From: Ohtaekwangia sp036568665
GTDB taxonomy: Bacteria; Bacteroidota; Bacteroidia; Cytophagales; Cyclobacteriaceae
Direction: 5' to 3'
NCBI RefSeq assembly: GCF_036568665.1
Contig: NZ_DATCSD010000005.1
Span: forward strand, 1-11,470
DNA: 11,470 nt
Each line of letters starts with the position of its first letter. The stretch's first letter is position 1. Shown one piece after another: positions 1 to 4,678 of the stretch. The notes below the pieces were generated by a model. That model saw only the letters and a program-made list of their open reading frames with translations, searched no databases and had not been told where the DNA came from. A program made the position numbers and the translations under genes.

Positions 1-1021
1 GGTATAGATGGTATATTACACTGTCGGGGCCCATCTGCAAGCCATAGCTTTCAGTAGGCTGAGAAGGCAACACAGAAACAGGTGAAAGTGTAGGCGCGGT
101 AAGATCATATTGCAACACGTCACCGGCCGCAGCGCCCTCGCCAAATACAGAAACATACAGATACTGTCCGTTGGGGCTGAACTCGGCATCGTAGATTGCT
201 TGTGTAACAACCGTATTTATACCCGTGTTGATCACGCGGGTGCTGGTGAGCGTAGGTAAAATTGCCGGTGTTACGGGAAAAGTGATCGAAAGAATCTCAA
301 TGTCGCGATCAGCTTCCTGAGGCGATACCGCTATGCGCTTAGAGGCAGCGTTGTAATTAAAGTTTGCAGCGTTTTGAATAAGTCCTCCGGAAACAAGACC
401 CTGGTATACTACACCGGCAGTACTGATCTTCACAAAGTGATAGTTGGTCGTGTTTTTCTCATGCGTCATCAGCCAAATGTCATTGCCGTTGACATCGGCC
501 ATCGTGATCATGGCTTCCGATAAGTTGGTTGGCAAGCCTGCTATAGTTTGATTTTTTGTAGTGACATCACCGAGGGGAGGTTGTCCAAAGCTGGTAGCAT
601 TACCGATCTGAAGAGAATCTACTATACTATAGCGAACGGTACCCGTAGCATCGGCATGAAATATATAGTATTGTGCAGAGTTAGCCGGGTTCTGGCATAT
701 AGCAACGGGCTGGTTACGCGTAGCACTGCCTGTGATTGCCCCGTTGGGCATTGCCTGGTGAGAGGCATCGATCACGCGTGTTCCATCTGTATAGAAGATG
801 AGGTTGCCGGTAACCGGATCACTTGCTACTGCACTTCCGCCTGTACCAAAAGGAGTGAACTGATTTGTTACCAGTGAAGCTGAATTATCGGAACGACTGA
901 ACCGTATGCCGCGATTACTGTTACCGAAGTACCAGTTATGCCCGGCAAAGTTCTGGGCCATGGAGCAGACCGGTATGACTGCTATGAATAAAAAAAGGAA
1001 CCGGTAAAGATGTTTTCTCAC
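1..1021 (-). CDS. T9SS-type secreted adhesin-like protein, N-terminal part (cut by left edge)
   Basis: Reading the minus strand from a GTG at 1021-1019 gives 340 uninterrupted codons to the left edge, with no stop. The product begins with a basic n-region (RKHLYR), a hydrophobic core (FLFLFIAVIPV) and a signal-peptidase-I-like end (SMAQ), so it should be exported. After that come motifs found at the N-terminus of many large Bacteroidota gliding-motility or PKD-domain proteins with C-terminal T9SS sorting domains: NWYFGN near residue 29, GNLIFYTDGTRV near 76, MPNG near 94 and YYIFHADATG near 123. A second region (AEFSPNGQYLYVS) looks like a beta-propeller or WD-like blade. The C-terminal part, where a sorting domain would lie, is outside the window. 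No in-frame ATG precedes the signal peptide, and GTG fits a promoter element at 1071-1078. The gene diverges from a PorP/SprF gene, a usual partner of such adhesins. The family is fairly sure; the exact start is not. Confidence 0.8.
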   Translation of the reverse strand, partial: MRKHLYRFLFLFIAVIPVCSMAQNFAGHNWYFGNSNRGIRFSRSDNSASLVTNQFTPFGTGGSAVASDPVTGNLIFYTDGTRVIDASHQAMPNGAITGSATRNQPVAICQNPANSAQYYIFHADATGTVRYSIVDSLQIGNATSFGQPPLGDVTTKNQTIAGLPTNLSEAMITMADVNGNDIWLMTHEKNTTNYHFVKISTAGVVYQGLVSGGLIQNAANFNYNAASKRIAVSPQEADRDIEILSITFPVTPAILPTLTSTRVINTGINTVVTQAIYDAEFSPNGQYLYVSVFGEGAAAGDVLQYDLTAPTLSPVSVLPSQPTESYGLQMGPDSVIYHLY

Positions 1022-1070
1022 GTTCTTCAGTATTAGGTTCTGTAACTTACCAATCGTTCTGTTTATGTGT

Positions 1071-1078
1071 CAAATGTA
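1071..1078 (-). promoter_or_regulatory. Bacteroidota -7 element for the adhesin-like gene
   Basis: On the minus strand the bases read TACATTTG, a full match to the Bacteroidota sigma factor -7 consensus TAnnTTTG. It would start transcription near 1065, about 45 nt before the GTG start at 1021. No clear -33 TTG lies at the expected spacing, so this rests on the -7 match and position only. Confidence 0.45.
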
Positions 1079-1119
1079 AAACGCTCAAGTCGTTTTAAAG
1101 TATACAATTTGAGTTAAAA

Positions 1120-1154
1120 TTAACCGTTAACAGTTAGCTGTTAACCGTTGGCCG
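1120..1154. repeat. Degenerate 7-nt repeat tract (TTAnCnG type, 5 units)
   Basis: Five consecutive 7-nt units begin at 1120, 1127, 1134, 1141 and 1148. Each starts with TT and ends with G; examples are TTAACCG and TTAGCTG. Within the tract, GTTAACAG (1126-1133) and CTGTTAAC (1138-1145) form a perfect 8-bp inverted repeat around a TTAG loop. It lies in the divergent spacer between the adhesin-like and PorP genes. Confidence 0.7.
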
Positions 1155-1206
1155 GCAATATCAACATGTGTTGGTATCAATCGGTGACAGATACAGCTCA
1201 ACAGAG

Positions 1207-1262
1207 AACGGTAAACGGCTGACGGTTTTTCTGCTAAAGGATAACGGATAACGAATAACTTT
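1207..1262. repeat. Degenerate 7-nt repeat tract (nAACGGn type, 8 units in phase)
   Basis: Units starting every 7 nt from 1207 to 1256 share an AACGG or TAACG core; examples are AACGGTA at 1207 and TAACGGA at 1242. The fourth unit (1228-1234) breaks the consensus, but the phase is kept across it. The tract ends just before the PorP promoter element. Confidence 0.7.
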
Positions 1263-1265
1263 TTA

Positions 1266-1273
1266 TTACTTTG
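1266..1273 (+). promoter_or_regulatory. Probable -7 element for the PorP/SprF gene
   Basis: TTACTTTG matches TAnnTTTG at 7 of 8 positions. Transcription would begin near 1280, about 27 nt before the ATG at 1307. A TTG codon at 1271 that could extend the reading frame lies inside this element, which argues for the ATG start. No convincing -33 box was found. Confidence 0.4.
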
Positions 1274-1306
1274 CCCCGATTGCATAATCTAAAAACACAC
1301 GACTCG

Positions 1307-2350
1307 ATGTACAGGATACTCCTGCTTTTATGTGTATTAATGCTGATGCTGGAAGGTGCGGTAACTGCTCAGGACCCTCAATTTTCCCAGTTTTATGCAG
1401 CACCGCTTTACTTGAACCCCGCACTGGCAGGAGCAACCAATCAGGCGAGAGCAGGTATAAATTACCGTAATCAGTGGCCTGCCATCGATGCTAATTTTAC
1501 TACAGTATCGGCATACTTCGATTACTTTATTGAAGATAAGAACAGTGGTGTGGGAATGATTCTTACGCGCGATCGCGAAGGACTTGCCGGTCTGCGATCA
1601 GTTAGTTTAGGATTACAATATTCGTATGAACTAAAGCTCACAAACTATCTCGGGTTTCGCCCGGGTGTACAGGTAGCACTCTATAACCGCGATGTAAATT
1701 TCGGTAAGCTTACCTTCGGTGATCAGTTCGATCCTACCACAGGACAGATCATCAGTCAGCAAACTGCAGAAACTTTTAATACACAATCCAGCAAAACTTT
1801 TGTCGATCTTTCTTTTGGTGGTGTGTTCTTCACGAAAAGTGCGTGGCTCGGAGTTTCTACCTGGCACCTTACACAACCGAATCAAAGTCTGATCGGTGAA
1901 GTAAGCAAACTGCCGGTAAAACTATCAGTACACGGTGGGTTTAAATTCTATATGACACCCGGTGTAGTAGGAAGCGGAGTATATGCACGAAAGTCAGAGA
2001 GAAGTATAGCCCCGGCATTTCAATACCGTCACCAGGGACAATGGGATCAGGTTGATCTCGGTATGTACTTTACGTTCGAACCGCTTGTGTTAGGGACGTG
2101 GTATCGCGGTGTACCTTTCAAGAATCTGGCAGGAACGGTTAACAACGAATCGATCGTATTGCTCATAGGCTTTACCCAGTTGGGTGCTAAAGATGCTATC
2201 AACATTGGCTATAGCTACGACTATACCATCTCCAAACTGGGAGCGGGTAGTGGCGGAGCACATGAGTTTAGCCTGGTATATACGTGGCCAATGCGTAACC
2301 CTCGAAAGCCGCCAAAAGATAAGCTCATAATTCCTTGTCCGGATTTTTAA
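1307..2350 (+). CDS. PorP/SprF family type IX secretion membrane protein
   Basis: The 347-residue product starts with a signal peptide (MYRILLLLCVLMLMLEGAVTAQ) followed directly by the family hallmark QDPQFSQFYAAPLYLNPALAG, then YRNQWP. The rest is rich in alternating aromatic and polar strands, as expected of an outer-membrane beta-barrel, and ends in TWPMRNPRKPPKDKL and a short tail. Family members are outer-membrane proteins linked to type IX secretion and gliding, and often act as the partner of one large secreted adhesin. Here that partner could be the divergent gene at the left edge; this is inference from position. The reading frame extends back to a TTG at 1271, but ATG 1307 is chosen because it places the signal peptide at the N-terminus and the upstream codons overlap a likely promoter element. 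It is probably monocistronic, since a strong hairpin follows. Confidence 0.9.
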   Translation: MYRILLLLCVLMLMLEGAVTAQDPQFSQFYAAPLYLNPALAGATNQARAGINYRNQWPAIDANFTTVSAYFDYFIEDKNSGVGMILTRDREGLAGLRSVSLGLQYSYELKLTNYLGFRPGVQVALYNRDVNFGKLTFGDQFDPTTGQIISQQTAETFNTQSSKTFVDLSFGGVFFTKSAWLGVSTWHLTQPNQSLIGEVSKLPVKLSVHGGFKFYMTPGVVGSGVYARKSERSIAPAFQYRHQGQWDQVDLGMYFTFEPLVLGTWYRGVPFKNLAGTVNNESIVLLIGFTQLGAKDAINIGYSYDYTISKLGAGSGGAHEFSLVYTWPMRNPRKPPKDKLIIPCPDF

Positions 2351-2370
2351 TCAGGCTAATCAAAGAATAA

Positions 2371-2409
2371 AATATAAAGAGGCTTCCATAATGGAGGCCT
2401 CTTTGTATT
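2371..2409. terminator. Strong hairpin terminator after the PorP/SprF gene
   Basis: An almost perfect inverted repeat with 5' arm 2371-2388, loop TAA (2389-2391) and 3' arm 2392-2409 gives an 18-bp stem with two G-U pairs. The GC-rich core is AGAGGC/GCCTCT. Both ends are A/T-rich, so it could stop transcription from either side, but there is no long separate T-run. Confidence 0.75.
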
Positions 2410-2527
2410 CAGGGTTATGAGTAGATATACAAACGAGTTGCTATAGCTGTATCTTTCGTGTGAGTAATTTTCCCTGGCGTTATAATAACATTAAACATTT
2501 AACTGACACCGAAATTCTTGTTTCGTT

Positions 2528-2535
2528 TAACTTTG
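2528..2535 (+). promoter_or_regulatory. -7 element for the TRIC gene
   Basis: TAACTTTG is a full match to TAnnTTTG. It ends only 6 nt before the ATG at 2542, so the transcript would start at or within a few nt of the start codon (leaderless or nearly so). A clear -33 box is not seen. Confidence 0.45.
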
Positions 2536-2541
2536 AACTTT

Positions 2542-3147
2542 ATGAGTCTGGAATATTCACTGGAACTGTTTGGTACATTCTTCTTCGCCATTTCGGGGGC
2601 ATTGGCCATTCAGGATAAAGAGCACGATTGGTTTGGAGCTGGCTTCACTGGTTTTGTTACTGCGATAGGAGGAGGAAGTCTTCGCGATATGATCCTGGGA
2701 AGTTATCCATTGGTATGGGTACGCGATATATACTTTCTCTATAGCATCATTGTTGGAGTGGTGGCCGCTATTCTCTTCTATAAGTATATTATTAAACTGC
2801 GAAGAACATTTTTTCTCTTCGATACTTTTGGCATAGCATTCTTTACGGTGCTGGGAGTAGAGAAATCATTAAGTCTTGGTGTGCGACCAGAGATTGCTGC
2901 GATCATGGGCATGTTCTCGGCAGTAATGGGAGGCGTGATCCGCGATACCCTTACCAACGAGACACCGGTAATTTTTCGGAAGGAGATCTATGCCACGGCC
3001 TGTCTTGCCGGAGCGGTATGTTACCTCTTGCTCGACCTGCACACCTCAATGGAACGAAACACTACCATGCTTGTCTCCGCCGGACTTATCATTGCTATTC
3101 GTCTTGTTGCAGTAAAGTTCAGACTGGCATTGCCGGAGTTGAAGTAG
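2542..3147 (+). CDS. Trimeric intracellular cation (TRIC) channel family membrane protein
   Basis: The 201-residue product is made of about seven hydrophobic segments arranged as two related halves. Each half carries the family's glycine-rich motif ahead of an Arg-Asp pair: AIGGGSLRD near residue 45 and VMGGVIRD near residue 135. The N-terminal segment SLELFGTFFFAISGALAI and the DTFGIAFFTVLGVEKSL segment are also typical. Bacterial members (formerly UPF0126, YicG/YadS type) are inner-membrane homotrimers that conduct monovalent cations; the physiological role in bacteria is not well defined. The frame extends upstream to a TTG at 2518, but ATG 2542 begins exactly at the conserved N-terminus and lies just after a good promoter element. 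It stands alone between two transcription signals and has no evident link to the arginine genes. Confidence 0.9.
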   Translation: MSLEYSLELFGTFFFAISGALAIQDKEHDWFGAGFTGFVTAIGGGSLRDMILGSYPLVWVRDIYFLYSIIVGVVAAILFYKYIIKLRRTFFLFDTFGIAFFTVLGVEKSLSLGVRPEIAAIMGMFSAVMGGVIRDTLTNETPVIFRKEIYATACLAGAVCYLLLDLHTSMERNTTMLVSAGLIIAIRLVAVKFRLALPELK

Positions 3148-3179
3148 ATAGCCGTTACTTGTTAATCGGAATATCCGTT

Positions 3180-3221
3180 GAATATCGAACAAAGAGCAAG
3201 GAATATCGAATGTCGAAGTAT
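3180..3221. repeat. Degenerate 7-nt repeat tract (GAAnnnn type, 6 units)
   Basis: Six consecutive 7-nt units start at 3180, 3187, 3194, 3201, 3208 and 3215. Each begins GAA or GAG; GAATATC occurs twice (3180 and 3201). The tract lies just downstream of the TRIC stop codon. Confidence 0.65.
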
Positions 3222-3266
3222 AAAGGCACGCCAAGCAATAGGAGAGACTGAAAATCCGGAAGCATT

Positions 3267-3343
3267 TACGAATAACAGTTAACGGTTAACGAATAACTGA
3301 TAACGACTAACCGCTTCTTACTAACGAAAGTTAGCGGTTAGTG
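3267..3343. repeat. Degenerate 7-nt repeat tract (AACnnnT then GTTAnnG, 11 units)
   Basis: Eleven 7-nt steps run without a phase slip. The first seven fit (A/T)ACnnnT, for example AACAGTT at 3274 and AACGACT at 3302. Two linking units follow (3316-3329), then GTTAGCG (3330-3336) and GTTAGTG (3337-3343), which are complementary to the earlier units. The last part folds as the terminator-like hairpin listed separately. Confidence 0.75.
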
Positions 3344-3353
3344 AAAATTTTTT
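3306..3353 (+). terminator. Rho-independent terminator built from the 7-nt repeats
   Basis: ACTAACCGCT (3306-3315) and AGCGGTTAGT (3333-3342) are perfect 10-bp reverse complements, followed by GAAAA and six T (3348-3353). An inner CTAAC/GTTAG stem (3321-3325 with 3330-3334, loop GAAA) shares bases with the outer stem, so two folds compete. It lies between the TRIC gene and the arginine operon promoter and would insulate the two. Confidence 0.6.
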
Positions 3354-3372
3354 AAAGTTCTTGCCTCGAATG

Positions 3373-3406
3373 TTTGCCATTAAACAAACTTTTCCGTTTA
3401 ATTTTG
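3373..3406 (+). promoter_or_regulatory. Main promoter of the arginine operon
   Basis: TAATTTTG (3399-3406) is a full match to TAnnTTTG. A TTTG at 3373-3376 could be the -33 element, though the 22-nt spacing is slightly long. Transcription would begin near 3413, giving about 150 nt of leader before the Arg-rich leader ORF and about 310 nt before the GNAT gene. No ArgR-type operator was recognised. Confidence 0.6.
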
Positions 3407-3561
3407 CATTTAGAAAAAACATAAACACAAACTGAATGATTTTCATCTAACGTTTCACTTAAACGCTTGAAAAGAAATTGAAAACATTGTTCACCATAAT
3501 TAAAGCGGCTAAGGCTGCTTACCAATCCGAAAGAACGTTCCAGTTCTTATTCTCCGCCTGC

Positions 3562-3606
3562 ATGGTGACCAGGCGACCGCGACCCGTACGCTTTGCGCGT
3601 ATCTGA
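3562..3606 (+). CDS. Arginine-rich leader peptide of the arg operon (attenuator ORF)
   Basis: ATG 3562 to TGA 3604 encodes MVTRRPRPVRFARI, 14 residues with five arginines (codons AGG, CGA, CGA, CGC, CGT). It lies between the operon promoter and the first enzyme gene. Tandem codons for the end product in a short ORF upstream of a biosynthetic operon are the hallmark of ribosome-mediated attenuation, as for trp and his leaders. Scarce Arg-tRNA would stall the ribosome at 3571-3600. Downstream bases form mutually exclusive hairpins (3613-3665). The stop codon is 6 nt before the first antiterminator arm, so a ribosome at the stop would cover that arm. GCCTG (3556-3560) and CAGGC (3570-3574) form a hairpin with the start codon in its loop. 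The same frame is open upstream to 3463, so a longer peptide from a TTG at 3478 (42 residues) is possible. The role is inferred. Confidence 0.65.
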   Translation: MVTRRPRPVRFARI

Positions 3607-3612
3607 TACCTC

Positions 3613-3646
3613 CATCATACAACTGTAGCAGTTGAGTAACGTGATG
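3613..3646 (+). promoter_or_regulatory. Proposed antiterminator hairpin of the arg attenuator
   Basis: CAACTG (3620-3625) pairs perfectly with CAGTTG (3629-3634) around a TAG loop. Outside it, CATCAT (3613-3618) pairs with GTGATG (3641-3646; one G-U), with a small internal loop between the two stems. This fold uses bases 3641-3646, which also form the 5' arm of the terminator at 3638-3662, so the two cannot coexist. It begins 6 nt after the leader stop codon. Confidence 0.5.
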
Positions 3647-3665
3647 TCAAGGACATTGCGTTTTT
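3638..3665 (+). terminator. Attenuator terminator T1
   Basis: The 5' arm 3638-3648 (AACGTGATGTC) pairs with 3652-3662 (GACATTGCGTT) around an AAG loop. This is an 11-bp stem with two G-U pairs, running into a T-run at 3661-3665. It competes with the upstream hairpin at 3613-3646. It should form when a ribosome has reached the leader stop codon and masks 3613-3618. Confidence 0.55.
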
Positions 3666-3691
3666 GTGCTTTTTCAAGGCACAGTATTTTT
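3665..3691 (+). terminator. Second hairpin with T-run, T2
   Basis: TGTGCTTT (3665-3672) pairs with AAGGCACA (3676-3683; one G-U) around a 3-nt loop, and a T-run at 3687-3691 follows three bases later. It directly follows T1 and may be a backup terminator. The proposed antiterminator does not by itself prevent T2, so its part in the switch is unclear. It lies upstream of the chosen GNAT start. Confidence 0.45.
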
Positions 3692-3724
3692 AACGGGTCG
3701 ATCTTATTTAATTCAGAAATTACA

Positions 3725-4522
3725 TTGGAAAATTATAATATCATCGTTCGACTGGCAACAGTTGACGACAAACATTACGCAGAGACCATCACGAATGAGA
3801 TGGAAGAGTCTGCTAAAGCGCGAGGAACCGGCATTGCCAAGCGCTCGCCTTCCTATATCGAAATGAAGATGGAAGAAGGCAAGGCGATCATTGCCGTTAC
3901 TACCGAAGGAACATGGGTGGGCTTCTGCTATATCGAAGCATGGGAACATGAAAAGTATGTAGCGAACTCCGGTCTCATTGTATCGCCTGCATTTCGTAAG
4001 ACAGGTGTTGCCACAGAGATCAAACATAAAGTATTCAATCTGTCGCGGGAGAAATATCCGCATGCAAAAATATTTGGTCTCACTACCGGCCTCGCGGTAA
4101 TGAAGATCAACTCCGACCTGGGCTATGAGCCTGTTACATACTCCGAGCTTACCAGCGATGACGAATTCTGGAAAGGTTGCCAGAGCTGTGTGAACTACGA
4201 GATCCTGATGAGCAAAGGACGCAAGAACTGTATGTGTACCGCCATGCTCTTCGATCCGGTAGAAGCCGAAGCCAAGATCAAGGCAGCGGCTGCACGTGCG
4301 CAGGCACAACAACCTCAGCCGGTAAAAGCCGATACCGTTGTAACACCTGAAGGTGAACTGGTAACACACCGCCATCGCGAGTTCAAAGGCAACTTCAAGT
4401 TGTTTGAACGATGGGTTCGCTTCAAGCAATTCGTGCTTCTCAAATCCTTTCGCAAGAAAGACGAAGGCAACGGAGACCGGTCTGATAAAAAATCATTATT
4501 GAGCTTTTTCTTCTTCTGGTAA
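3725..4522 (+). CDS. GNAT acyltransferase, candidate N-acylglutamate synthase of the arg operon
   Basis: From a TTG start at 3725 the product has 265 residues. Residues 5-135 are a GNAT fold: an early VRLATVDDKHYA segment, VGFCYIEAW (strand beta4), and the acyl-CoA pyrophosphate loop RKTGVA at 91-96, fitting (Q/R)xxGx(G/A). A conserved-looking block with four cysteines follows (C152, C155, C169, C171; CxxC-x13-CxC), then an Ala/Gln-rich linker (about 185-200) and a basic tail ending SLLSFFFFW. It is the first enzyme gene behind the arg leader, and no classical argA or argJ is in the window. It is therefore the best candidate for making N-succinyl- or N-acetylglutamate; this is inference from context and fold. 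The frame is open back to TTG 3632 and ATG 3644, but those codons overlap hairpins T1 and T2 and encode sequence unlike a GNAT N-terminus. No in-frame ATG exists nearer the domain, so the start is uncertain. Confidence 0.75.
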   Translation: MENYNIIVRLATVDDKHYAETITNEMEESAKARGTGIAKRSPSYIEMKMEEGKAIIAVTTEGTWVGFCYIEAWEHEKYVANSGLIVSPAFRKTGVATEIKHKVFNLSREKYPHAKIFGLTTGLAVMKINSDLGYEPVTYSELTSDDEFWKGCQSCVNYEILMSKGRKNCMCTAMLFDPVEAEAKIKAAAARAQAQQPQPVKADTVVTPEGELVTHRHREFKGNFKLFERWVRFKQFVLLKSFRKKDEGNGDRSDKKSLLSFFFFW

Positions 4523-4565
4523 CACAGGTGAAGGTAAATTAATATACACAGAACCGGGAGCACAC

Positions 4566-4600
4566 CATGATGCCTTGTAGTTTTGTGCAGTAACATCATG
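4566..4600 (+). promoter_or_regulatory. Possible internal promoter with flanking inverted repeat upstream of argG
   Basis: TAGTTTTG (4578-4585) matches TAnnTTTG in the 156-nt spacer between the GNAT gene and argG. It is flanked by CATGATG (4566-4572) and CATCATG (4594-4600), a perfect 7-bp inverted repeat centred on the element, which could be an operator or a hairpin. No -33 box is seen at the usual distance. The rest of the spacer shows no other gene or clear terminator. Confidence 0.3.
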
Positions 4601-4678
4601 TCTTCAGTATACTATATTGGAGCAACTCACACACCGCTATACTCACACAGATAACAGCTTTAAAAATTAAAAAAGGAG

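Noticed and set aside
548..877. 109-codon open frame on the plus strand
   Set aside because: It lies opposite the signal-peptide-bearing adhesin-like gene, whose translation carries recognisable family motifs throughout.
1271..1306. Upstream extension of the PorP frame from TTG 1271
   Set aside because: It would put 12 polar residues before the signal peptide, and the TTG is inside a probable -7 promoter element.
3018..3251. 77-codon plus-strand open frame overlapping the end of the TRIC gene
   Set aside because: More than half overlaps TRIC in another frame and the remainder crosses the heptad tract; the product looks like a chance translation.
3180..3343. Possible CRISPR array in the spaced repeats
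   Set aside because: The units are 7 nt with no unique spacers of 25-40 nt, and there are no cas genes nearby.
3632..3724. Upstream extension of the GNAT frame from TTG 3632 or ATG 3644
   Set aside because: These codons overlap the attenuator hairpins and T-runs and encode a segment unlike a GNAT N-terminus. The ATG at 3644 cannot be fully excluded.
3373..3725. ArgR operator near the operon promoter
   Set aside because: No pair of 18-bp ARG-box-like palindromes was found by eye; only the leader-peptide signals stand out.
3713..4429. Long open frame (238 codons) on the minus strand opposite the GNAT gene
   Set aside because: It is the antisense of a clear GNAT coding region, its product matches no family I recognise, and it has no promoter or neighbour support.
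4675..4678. GGAG as Shine-Dalgarno for argG
   Set aside because: It directly touches the ATG with no spacer, and Bacteroidota starts generally do not depend on Shine-Dalgarno pairing.
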